This document shows positions 1-8,630 of a stretch of 64,000 nucleotides of DNA, in pieces. Every line of letters begins with the position of its first letter. The first letter of the stretch is position 1. Under the pieces are notes generated by a model, which was given only the letters and a program-made list of their open reading frames with translations, was not told where the DNA came from and made no database searches. The stretch comes from Prorocentrum cordatum. Its lineage: Eukaryota; Sar; Dinophyceae; Prorocentrales; Prorocentraceae. A program made the translations under genes and the position numbers. The stretch is from positions 194,239 to 258,238 of the forward strand of contig CAUYUJ010002102.1 in NCBI GenBank assembly GCA_963575745.1, written 5' to 3'.

Positions 1-140
1 CGCCTCGTGGGCACCCCGTGTGTGGTGGCTGGTTGTTGGGTTTTCGCCTGGTGGGCGCCCGTGGGCGCCTCGAAAAAACATACAAAAACTCAAGGCTTCG
101 CAACACAAATGTTCAACAAAAGCGTGCGCGCGCGCTCTTG
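1..140. repeat. End of a 65-bp repeat block and leader of the first GTC tract
   Basis: Positions 1-72 are the last part of a 65-bp tandem repeat that is complete in later units (for example 15852-16024). Positions 73-140 are an A-rich leader containing TTCGCAACAC and the alternating purine-pyrimidine run GTGCGCGCGCGC at 124-135. The same leader stands before every GTC tract in the window. The window therefore begins inside a spacer; the gene it follows is off the left edge. Confidence 0.75.
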
Positions 141-473
141 CGTCGTCGTCGTCGTCGCCGTCCTCCCTCCTCCCTCGTCGTCGTTGTCGTCGTCGCCGTC
201 GTCGTCCTCTGTCTTTCCTCGTCCTCGTCGTCGTTTTTGCGTCGTCGTCGTTTCCGTCGTCGTTGTCGCCGTGGTCGTCCCTCTTCCTTCGTTGTCTTCG
301 TCGGCGTTTCATCGTTGTCCCTCCTATTTCGTCGCCGTCGTCGTTGTCGTCGTCGTCGTCGTCGTCGTCGTCTTCCCTCCTCCCTCGTCAATGTCGTCGT
401 CGCCATCGTCGTCCTCCCTCCTCCCTCGTCGTCGTCGTTGTCTTCGTTGGCGACGTCGTCGTCTTCGTCGTCT

Positions 474-507
<34 letters not shown>

Positions 508-655
508 TGTCGTCGTCGGCGTCGTCGTCGTCGTCGGCGGTGGCTGCGTAGTCGTCGTCGTCGTTGTCATCGTCGTCGTCGTGAGCGTTGGCGTCGTCGT
601 CGTCGTCGTCGTCGGTGTTGTCGCCGTCGTCGTCGTTGTCGTCGTCGTCGTCGAA
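141..655. repeat. GTC/TCG microsatellite tract 1
   Basis: Long imperfect (GTC)n tract, interrupted at intervals by TCCCTCCTCCCTCG. It lies at the same place in the unit as ten other tracts. Open frames over it (poly Val/Ser/Arg forward, poly Asp/Thr reverse) are composition artefacts. Confidence 0.9.
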
Positions 656-2050
656 GTCGTTGGAGACTCGCCCGCAACGTCTACCGTTGTCGACGTTGCC
701 ATGATACCGAGCCCGCCCAAGTCGCCGACTCGCAATGAAGTGCCCGCTGGTATGTGCCCAACGATCAGCGCCACCGCGGCCGCGTCGGTCGTGCCAAACC
801 AACACCGCTGCGCGCGCGTGCTTGGGTTGGCGCGGCCGCAGAGACGCACCAGCCAACGCCGAGCATGCATCGCAATCGTCATCGTATGGTTTTTGCAAAC
901 CAAGTTACGGGTGGGTGGGTGGGATGTTTGCAAGAGCACGGGATGTGTCATCTCGTTCGTGAAAATCAACTGCATCCCATAGCTTGCACCTCATAGCTTA
1001 CACCGCATAGTTCACACCACATATCCGCATAGCTTAGACCACAAATATTGCACCATACAGCGTACACCACATATCCAGAGTGCAATAACTTACTGTCTGC
1101 TGCATGTTGGCAAACTTTCTAATCCGGGACATGTAGTAGCACCCATTTTGACAACGAGGGGGGAAGGCAGCCGTCAAACCGGAACGCGGGATCAACCTGA
1201 GCAGACCGAGGCGTCAACCACAAATGTCTTCGCGGATGGTTCGACATGGTTGTCTCGCGGAAGTTTCTGTAGATAATCTTGGGACCTCCTCGGGACCATT
1301 GAGGAGGCCTTGGGGGCTCTGTGGGGGCTCTCTTGCGGGCTTTTCGGGCCCTCTCAGGGCGATCTAAGAGACCATCCTCCAAAAAGGGGGTTGCTCAATC
1401 ACAGCCCCCGTGTCGCAGTCCGAAAAGTCGTCTCTTGAAGCCCTGGAGCGCTCTTGTGCCGCTTTGGGGGCTGTCCTAGGGCTCTTCTGGGCCTCTATTG
1501 AGCTCTCTTGGGGCCATCTTCAGGCCCTAGAAGCCCCAGAAGCCCATCGGAAGCCATCGGAACCAACTCGGGCCATCTTGCGCCATTGTGGAGCCATCTT
1601 GGCCCGAAAGCTCCCAAGACCCATCCTACGCATGCGTAATGTGTCAGTGACTCTGTGCGTGTAAAGAAATTGAAGCGGGCCGCCGCGGACTCCATCACAG
1701 GCTTCCTTACGGAGCCAGCCACGTCGCCATTTTGGGCGCTCTTGGGGCCGTCTTAGGGCTTTGGGGGGCCCCTCTTGGGGCTCTATTAGGCGAGCTTGGA
1801 GCCATCTTGAGGCCTGAGACGCCCATCGAAAGCGAAAAGGTGAGAAGGCATACATCATTGAAAGACTGTAGCGTTTGATCGGTATGTTGGCTCATCGGGG
1901 ATATCCTTGGGAAGATTCGTGTCCACTTGAAGCTGGCTGGTGGTGGTCTTGAGGCCTCATGTCGGAATTTTGTAAGCCACCTTGGGCTACATTGTGACAT
2001 CTTGGAGGCCATCGTGTTCTACCGGGTCCATCTTGGACCATCTTAGAAAC
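656..2050. repeat. Upstream spacer of gene copy 1: CATAGC repeats and CTTGGGG-rich block
   Basis: 656-965 is a single-copy-looking spacer that recurs once per unit. 966-1082 holds degenerate tandem copies of a roughly 15-bp motif near CACATAGCTTGCACC. 1083-1284 is another conserved spacer. From about 1285 to 2050 the sequence is packed with variants of GGGGCTCTCTTGG and GCCATCTTGG. I see no coding potential beyond short chance frames. Confidence 0.8.
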
Positions 2051-2694
2051 ATTAGCCCCTCGAGTACCCCCCTCTCAAGACCCAGGGGAGGGGGTAGGGG
2101 GTAGGGGGACGGCTACACACAAGCCGCAAGACTTCTCTCTAACTCCCACCCGCACTCCCAACATAGTATCACCCGGGCCTCAGCATATTCAGCCGTTGCC
2201 ATTGGATAGACCGCCACTGGGAACCAACACAGACGCCAGGTGCACGACGCGTGCCACGCACGCCACACGAATATGGTTTCGGTTTTGTCGCCAATAGGGT
2301 GGTGGAGAGGGTGTCAGTAGATCAGGAGTAGAGGTAAGCCCTCCCTCATGGGAAGAAGGTGGTTGGAGGAGCTTTGCCCCTGAATCTTCTATGCCCAATC
2401 AACCCAGCCAATCAGCAAGGTTGTGGTGCTGGCAAGGGCGCGGCTGTGGCGCGCTTAAGTGCCGCGCTTAAGGTCCAGTGCCCGTACGGCGCCCTCACTC
2501 CCCTGCTGCGAAAGGCTTCGGGCCAGGGCTTGCTCCCGCTGCTCCTTCTCTAACCCTCGCCCTCATCCGCTTGCTCCGCTTCCCCTCCTCTCCTCCTCCC
2601 CCGCGGCCGTCTCTTCTCAAGCCGTTTGTTCGCCCGAGCCGTCGTGGCTCCGCCCCCGGGGTGCCTTTTCGCTGCCTACCCCCCCTCTCCGCAG
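2051..2694 (+). promoter_or_regulatory. 5' region of gene copy 1 with CCAAT boxes and trans-splice acceptor
   Basis: Two CCAAT motifs stand at 2395-2399 and 2408-2412; the second lies in AGCCAATCAG, the form typical of NF-Y sites in eukaryotes. A TTTT motif is at 2666-2669. A C-rich tract ends in CCGCAG with AG at 2693-2694, 22 nt before the ATG. In dinoflagellates such an acceptor receives the 22-nt spliced leader, and a TTTT box has been proposed in place of TATA. This copy also has a 14-bp duplication (GTGCCGCGCTTAAG type) near 2455-2475, shared with copies 4 and 5. That trans-splicing occurs here is inference. Confidence 0.6.
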
Positions 2695-2716
2695 AAAGGC
2701 CGCCCACGCCTGAGCG

Positions 2717-3328
2717 ATGTCGGCCGGCGTGCCCATGGAGCCCCAGCAGGAGATGATGTACGCGGCGCCCGCGGAGCCGCAGCGCATGAACATCTCCCCG
2801 GAGATGTTCCAGAAGCTCATGGCCGGGCATCCCGTGACTGAGGAGGAGATCCACGCGGACGCCGCGGCCATGGGCGGGGCGGCGGCGCCTGTCGTGGAGG
2901 CGGCCACGGCGGCGGTCGACGCCGCCGCCGACGCGGTGGGCGCGAAGAAGAAGTCCAAGAAGGAGAAGAAGAGCAAGGATCGGCGCCGCGCAGAAGGGGG
3001 TGGGGCGAGGGGGGCGCCTGAGGAGGCAGGAGGACCCCCTCTTGCCTTTTTTTCCAGAGGCCCTCTCAGAAGCCTCTCAGAAGGGACCGATGCCTTCCAA
3101 GAAGCACTTGGCCTTCCTGGATGGTCGCACCCCCAGGGGTCCATCCTGACCAGTTTTTCGAGCTGCGTCCAGCCGTTGCCGTGAGGGCCCCCTGGCAGGC
3201 CGCGGAAAGGGCGGAACGAGCTCCTCGCCAGCCCCTCTCGCCTTTCCCCCCTTCTTCTGCGCGCCGCCAAGCAGGACGGGAGCAAGAAGGTCAAGACCAA
3301 GTCCGGGAAGAAGAAGGGCTGCTGCTGA
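2717..3328 (+). CDS. Array gene copy 1: small Lys-rich protein ending in Cys-Cys (104 aa)
   Basis: Exon 1 is 2717-2977 (87 codons), intron 2978-3274, exon 2 3275-3328 (17 codons plus TGA). The family is unknown to me. Residues 1-25 are rich in Met, Pro and Gln. Residues 26-47 form a conserved segment around ISPEMFQKLMAGHPVTEEEI. Residues 48-76 are Ala-rich. Residues 77-101 hold 15 lysines, and the protein ends Gly-Cys-Cys; these are its only cysteines. No signal peptide or membrane helix is visible. A polybasic tail plus terminal cysteines is a known membrane-targeting arrangement (C-terminal -CC is prenylated in Rab GTPases, and cysteines can be palmitoylated), so peripheral membrane attachment is a reasonable inference. 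Met1 is chosen because it is the first ATG after the acceptor; Met7, in the context CCCATGG, is an alternative. The intron starts GA and ends AG. Only this phase-0 split joins exon 1 to the conserved lysine-rich end. Confidence 0.82.
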
Positions 3329-4072
3329 GCGCCGGCGGTGGCTGTTTGCCCCGTGGGGGCTTTTGATTTATCGCCTCCGTTGCCCGACGCTGCCGTTTGC
3401 CGCCCCAATCCGCAGACCTCCGACGTCGTGATTCTGTTGACGACGCGGCCCCCCGAGGCTGTCGACCCCATCCTGCGCCAGGACCGGCTTCCCCTCGCGG
3501 GTCTCTGTTGGATGGCCTGCGGGGCCCGGGGGAACGGCCCCCGAGGGGGTGGGGTTGCCCGAGTGCCGGGGAAGCCAGCCCTCGTCGATTTTTGTCTCGG
3601 CGGCGCTGGAGGTCTGGGGGTCCATTGTACGCGCTCCACCCGGGAGCCAAAGCGTCTGCCAAAGTGCTGTAGGGAGCAGCGGGAGCTGCAGGGCGACGGC
3701 GAGCCCCGAGCCGTTCCAGGGCCCGAGGGGGCCCCCGGGCGGCTCGGGGGCCGAGGTCGCGCCGCAGGCCGTCCGCGCGTGCCGTTCTTAAAGGAATTGG
3801 CAGCTATGGCCAGCGTAAAAAAGAGGGGGAGCTCCTCAGGCACAACTGTGGGCAATCATCTGCCATTATTTATCTTCTAGGTAATCGGACCTGGTTGTTG
3901 GGTCTCCGCTCGAAGGGCGCCGTTGGGCGCCTCGTGGGCGCCATCTGCGTGGTCGCTGGTTGTTGGGTGTTCGCCCGGTGTGCGCCCGTGGACGCCTCGT
4001 GGGCACCCCGCGTGTGTGGTGACTGATTGTTGGGTTTTCGCCTGGTGGGCGCCCGTGGGCGCCTCCTCGCCA
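3329..4072 (+). other. 3' flank of copy 1 and 65-bp repeats
   Basis: Probable 3' UTR and downstream DNA. A hairpin GCCCC-GTG-GGGGC lies at 3348-3360, followed by TTTT at 3361-3364. An AAAAAAG motif at 3817-3823 resembles the AAAAG/C sites reported near dinoflagellate polyadenylation points. From 3891 to 4072 there are about 2.8 copies of a 65-bp repeat that begins GGTTGTTGGGT. A frame across the 3' flank (around 3416-3510) varies mostly at the amino-acid level between copies, so I do not call it coding. Confidence 0.65.
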
Positions 4073-4905
4073 CCTCCATAGTTAGCTTGCATGAGCTTGC
4101 GCCATAGAAGTACGATGTAGATGTATCTGCTTGAGTCGCTGCCGCAACATAGCTCACACGATATAGCTTGCACCACAAGCTTAGACCACACAGCGTGCAC
4201 CTCATGGCTTGCACCTGACAGCGTGCATGACATAGTCTACAGCACCTAGCTTGCACCATATAGACTGCACCACATAGCTTGCACCACGTAGATTACGCCA
4301 CGTAGCTTGCTTAGCATAGCTTATACCGCATAGCTTATGTCACATAGCTTTCACCACGTACATTGCGCTACAGGCCTGCGTACAAGAACTGGCAGCTATG
4401 GCCAGCGTAAAAAAGAGGGGGAGCTCCTCAGGCACAAAATGATTGACGCTTCGCGTGTGTGGGTTGTTCCCCGAGCTGTGCTTGCACCTGCGGGCAATGA
4501 TCTGCCATTATCTATCTTCTAGGTAATCGGACCTGGTTGTTGGGTCTCCGCTCGAAGGGCGCCCATGGGCGCCTCGTGGGCGCCATCTGCGTGGTTGCTG
4601 GTTGTTGGGTGTTCGCCCGGTGTGCGCCCGAGGACGCCTCGTGGGCACCCCGCGTGTGTGGTGGGTGGTTGTTGGGTTTTCGCCTGGTGGGCGCCCGTGG
4701 GCGCCTCGTCGCCACCCCCATAGTTAGCTTGCACCAAGGAGCCTGCGCAATAGACTTACGATGTAGATGTACCTGCGTGAGTCACTGCCGCAACATAGCT
4801 CACACCACATAGCTTGCATCACGAGCTTAGACCACACAGCGTGCACCACACGGCTTGCACCTGACAGCGTGCATGACATAGTCTGCAGCACCTGGTTTGC
4901 AATAT
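4073..4905. repeat. CATAGC repeats enclosing a second 3'-flank fragment
   Basis: Degenerate CATAGCTTGCAC repeats fill about 4080-4375 and 4720-4905. Between them, 4376-4530 is a second copy of the end of the 3' flank, including the AAAAAAG motif, and 4533-4713 is a second block of 65-bp repeats. No gene accompanies this duplicate. Confidence 0.75.
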
Positions 4906-5640
4906 CTAGATTCTCCTTTCTAGAAAGAGAATAGACTCTACCCCTCCCCCCCCGGCGTTATCCGCCCCCCTTTCGGGTATGTAAATCATATATGAGTATG
5001 ACCACATGTCCATCCTAAGTATGAATTTACAGTATCCCAGGGGGCTGGTATCGCTCCCCCTGAGGTTCTTTTGTAAACAACGATACGCGGGGACACGTTT
5101 TGTTCTAACATAAAACTTGTTCGCGAATCCCTAACAACAAATGAGACGAAGTGCACACGCGCGCGTCGTCGCGCGCGCATGCCGAGATCCTCCAAAAACC
5201 TTCGGTGTCGGAAGGATTTCGCAATCGAGTTTCCAAAACACATAAAAAAGCACAGGGTTTCGCAACACTGATTTGCTAAAGAAGCTTACGCCCGAGCTGT
5301 TGCGAAATCTTAAGAAAACCATATGTTTTTCAAGATTTTCACCACATGCTACCAAACCCGCTTCGATCGCAAATTTACATACATCGCGCGCAAATGTCGA
5401 AAAATCTGTCCGAACTCCCTGGCGCGTTGCCGTCCCGCGAAGAATCCTTTGCACAAAAGGACGAAAAGTGCAGACGCTCGCGTCGGTCGCGCGCGTATGC
5501 CGAAATCCTTCACAACCCATCGTTTCGGAAGATTCAAAAAAAATCGTGTGTCCAATAAGCCTACTAGCCTGTCGAAGAAACCAACCATCATGCAGTTTGA
5601 CAGTAACCGCAGCTTGCGGGTTTTCATATTCAGATGGAAA
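4906..5640. repeat. AT-richer element, copy 1
   Basis: One of four copies of an element less GC-rich than its surroundings. It opens with a near-palindrome centred on TTTCTAGAAA (4917-4926), followed by a C tract. It contains a hairpin with a 7-bp stem, CAGGGGG/CCCCCTG, at 5038-5062. Two diverged units of roughly 100 bp follow, each with GACGAAGTGC, a CGCGCG-rich hairpin and GGAAGGATTTC. From about 5360 this copy has many small indels relative to the copy at 43557. I see no gene. Confidence 0.65.
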
Positions 5641-7512
5641 CTATCCCCAAGACCACGGATCTAGTCGTGGTGTTTCCCCGGATGGGTGCCACTGGGCCAT
5701 TCCGTGGCATTCCGTGAAGCTCCCATGGGGAAATGAAACACGCTCGTCGTCGCCGAATGGTGCGGAAACGCATGTGAGGGCCGCCACTGGGCCTCCAGTG
5801 GAGCTCCCTATGGGTCCCAGAAACATGATGCTGCTGAAGGGGGAGAGCCGAGATGGGTGGCGGAGACGCATGTAAGCGCCGCTACTGGGGCCTTCGGTGG
5901 AGCTCCCTATGGGGCCACGAAGCGCGTGAGGGGTGTACTGGGATTTTCGCGTGGCCGCATGTGAGCGCCGCCACTGGGCCTTCGTGCAAGCACCCGTATT
6001 GATCCCGAAGCGTTGAGGGGTGTCCCGAATTGGGTGCGGTGTTGCGCAATGCGGGCGCAGACACTGGGCCTCACTTCTGGTGGAGTCTCCCATATGTTGG
6101 CCACGAAACCTGTTGTTGTTTGGGGCGCGCCGGGATGGGTGGCGGAGACGCGTGTGAGCGCGGCCGCTGGGGCCTTCGGTGGAACTCCCTATGGGGCCAC
6201 GAAACGTGTGAAGGGTGTGCCGAATTGGGTGGGTGTGGGTGTCGCATGTGAGCGCCGCCACTGGGGCCTTCGGTGGATGATGGGGACACGCAACCTGTCA
6301 GGGGTGTGCCGAATTGGGTGTGCGGGACGCATGCGCATGTGAGCGCCGCCACTGGGGCCTTCGGTGGGGCTCCCTATGGGGCCACGAAACGTGTGAGGGG
6401 TGTGCCGAATTGGGTGTGCGGGACGCATGCGGGCGGCAACACTGGGGCCTTCGGTGAAGCTCCCTATGGGGCCACGAAACGTGTGAGGGGTGTGCCGAAT
6501 TCGGTGTGCGGGACGCATGCGGGCGGCAGCACTGGGGCCTTCGGTTGAGTTCCCTATGGGGCCACGAAACGTGTGAGGGGTGTGCCGAACTGGGTGTGGC
6601 TGACGCATGCGGGCGGCAGCACTGGGGCCTTCGGTGGAGCTCCCTATGGGGCCACGAAAGCGTGTGAGGGGTGTGCCGAATTGGTTTCGTGAACGCAATG
6701 CAATGCGCACACGTTCGGGCCCTTACGTTTGCCCCCATGGGGGCCCACTAAAAGCGAGTGAGGTTGGTGTGGAGTGTCGAATTAGGATTTGCTGACGCAT
6801 GCGGGCGGCGGCACTGGTGCCTTCGGTGGAGCTCCCTATGGGGCCACGAAACGTGTGAGGGGTGTTCCGAATTGGGTGTGGCTGACGCATGCGGGCGGCA
6901 GCACTGGGGCCTTCGGTGGAGCTCCCTATGGGGCCACGAAACGTGTGAGGGGTGTGGCGAATTGGGTGTGGCTGACGCATGCGGGCTGCAGCACTGGGGC
7001 CTTCGGTGGAGCTCCCTATGGGGCCACGAAACGTGTGAGGGGTGTGCCGAATTGGGCGTGGCTGACGCATGCGGCGGCAGCACTCCTGGGGCCTTCGTGG
7101 GGCTCCCTATGGGGCCAAGAAGCGTGTGAGGGGTGCGCCGAGAACACAATGTAAAGTGTGCGTGACGGCAAAATATCTATCGTGCGCGGGCATCCCGTGG
7201 CCCCTATGGGGGCCACAAGCGTTTGAATGGGGGTGTGCCGAATTGGTTGTGCGTGACGCATGCGGGCGGCAGCACTGGGGCCTTCGGTGGGGCTCCCTAT
7301 GAGGCCACGAAACGTGTGAGGGGTGTGCTGAATTGGATGTGCGTGGCGCATGCGGGCGGCAGCACTGGGGCCTTCGGTGGGGCTCCCTATGGGGCCACGA
7401 AACGTGTGAGGGGTGTGCCGAATTGGGTGTGCGTGACGCATGCGGGCGGCAGCACTGGGGCCTTCGACGGAGCTCCCTATGGGGCCACGAAGCGTGTGAG
7501 GGGTGTGCCAAA
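5641..7512. repeat. 90-bp minisatellite array I
   Basis: About 20 units of a 90-bp tandem repeat; 7381-7470 is a clean unit. Each unit has the palindrome CGCATGCG and a segment GGGGCCACGAAACGTGTG. The units up to about 6330 and those near 6690-6790 and 7140-7230 are diverged. Because 90 is a multiple of three and the unit lacks stops in several frames, long open frames run through it on both strands. I treat these as by-products. Confidence 0.88.
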
Positions 7513-7719
7513 ATGGATGATGATGACGATGATGATGGTGTGAGGAGGGAGGAGGGAGGAGGGGGAGGAGGAGAGGAGAGGAGAGGAGGAGAGGAGAACG
7601 CGGGGCGACGTCTTTTCAAAACGAGGACCCAACACCACAGGATAGTTGGGGAAAAACCTACAAAAAACACAAGGTTTCGCAACACGGATTTTCAATAAAA
7701 GCGTGAGCGCGCGCTCTTG
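7513..7719. repeat. GAT and purine-rich leader before GTC tract 2
   Basis: A short GATGATGAC run (about 7515-7540) is followed by a G/A-only stretch of GGAGGA type up to about 7605. Then comes the leader with TTCGCAACAC and an alternating GAGCGCGCGC run. The same order is found at 45984-46190. Confidence 0.7.
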
Positions 7720-8466
7720 CGTCGTCGTCGTCGTCGTCGCCGTCCTCCCTCCTCCCGCGTCGTCGTCGTCATCGTCGTCGCCTACGTCGTCCTCTGTCTT
7801 TGCTCGTGTTCGCATTAAACCAGACTCCGTCCTCATTTGGGCCGCCGTCGGGTCGTTTCCGCACGTTGTCGTAGTGCCTCGTCAATCCTCCTCCCACGTC
7901 GTCGTCCGTCCGTCCGTCTCGACATGCCGCCTCCTCCGTCCCCTATATTTCGAATCGCCTCCGTCGTCGTCGTCCTGAGTCGTTAGTCGTTTTTTGAGTC
8001 GTCGTCTTCCGTCTTCCCTCAGTTCGTTGTCGTCGTCGTTCGGCGCAGTGCAGTCGCCTATCCTTCCTCCTTACCGTCGGTTCCTCGTCGCCGTCCATCC
8101 TCCTCCCTCGTCGTTGTGTCGTTGTCTTCGTTGGTCGGCCGTTTTCCCCGCGACTTCCCTCCACAGCTCAGTTGGCTGAACTTACTCGTCGTCCCCTTTA
8201 CGTCGTCGCGTATGCAAAGCAGTCGAGCGTCGTCGTCGTCCTTCGTCTTCGTCGCCGACGTCGGCGTCGTCTTTCGTCGCCCCGTCGTCGTCATTAGGCC
8301 GTCTACGTCGTAGTACGTTTGTCTTCTATGACGTCCGTCGACGTCGTGTCGTACGTTTTTCGTCGTCGTTCGGCGTCTTCAACCGTCGTCACCGTGCGGC
8401 GTTTCGTTGTCATCGTTCATCGCCACGGGTCGTCCTGTCGGCAGTCCCAGGCCGGGGGTCGTCAGT

Positions 8467-8506
<40 letters not shown>

Positions 8507-8630
8507 GTGTCGTCGTCGTCGTTGTCGGCGTCGTCGAAGTCGTTGGAGACGTCGTCGGTGTCGTCGTAGTCGTTGTCGGCGGCGTCGTCTTCGTCGTTGT
8601 CGCTGTCGTCGTCGGCGTCGCTGTTTTTGC
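7720..8630. repeat. GTC microsatellite tract 2, degraded in the middle
   Basis: The ends are clean (GTC)n, but about 7805-8460 carries many substitutions and indels relative to the homologous tract at 46191. This is either real decay or poor consensus sequence. Confidence 0.75.

Noticed and set aside
141-660. Long frames of poly-Val/Ser/Arg (forward) and poly-Asp/Thr (reverse) over GTC tracts
   Set aside because: A GTC repeat is open in most frames. The frames change between copies, and no non-repeat domain is attached.
1720-1740. Relic of the dinoflagellate spliced leader (CGTCGCCATTTTGGGC)
   Set aside because: The match to the leader is partial and ends before its conserved CTCAAG. The same block is full of GCCAT(C/T)TTGG variants that explain it.
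2978-3010. Conventional GT or GC donor for the intron
   Set aside because: The available GT and GC sites fall in other phases and cannot join to GAC GGG AGC of exon 2 at any AG that keeps the frame.
3338-3880. Possible extra exon or gene in the 3' flank (TSDVVILLTTRPPEAVDP region)
   Set aside because: It is preceded by an acceptor-like CCGCAG and looks protein-like. However, the differences between copies are mostly amino-acid changing (for example Asp to Gly, Val to Ile, Val to Ala, Pro to Ser), and copy 3 is broken by the G-rich insertion.
5641-7512. CRISPR-like regular array
   Set aside because: The whole 90-bp unit is repeated, with no unique spacers between short repeats, and the context is eukaryotic.
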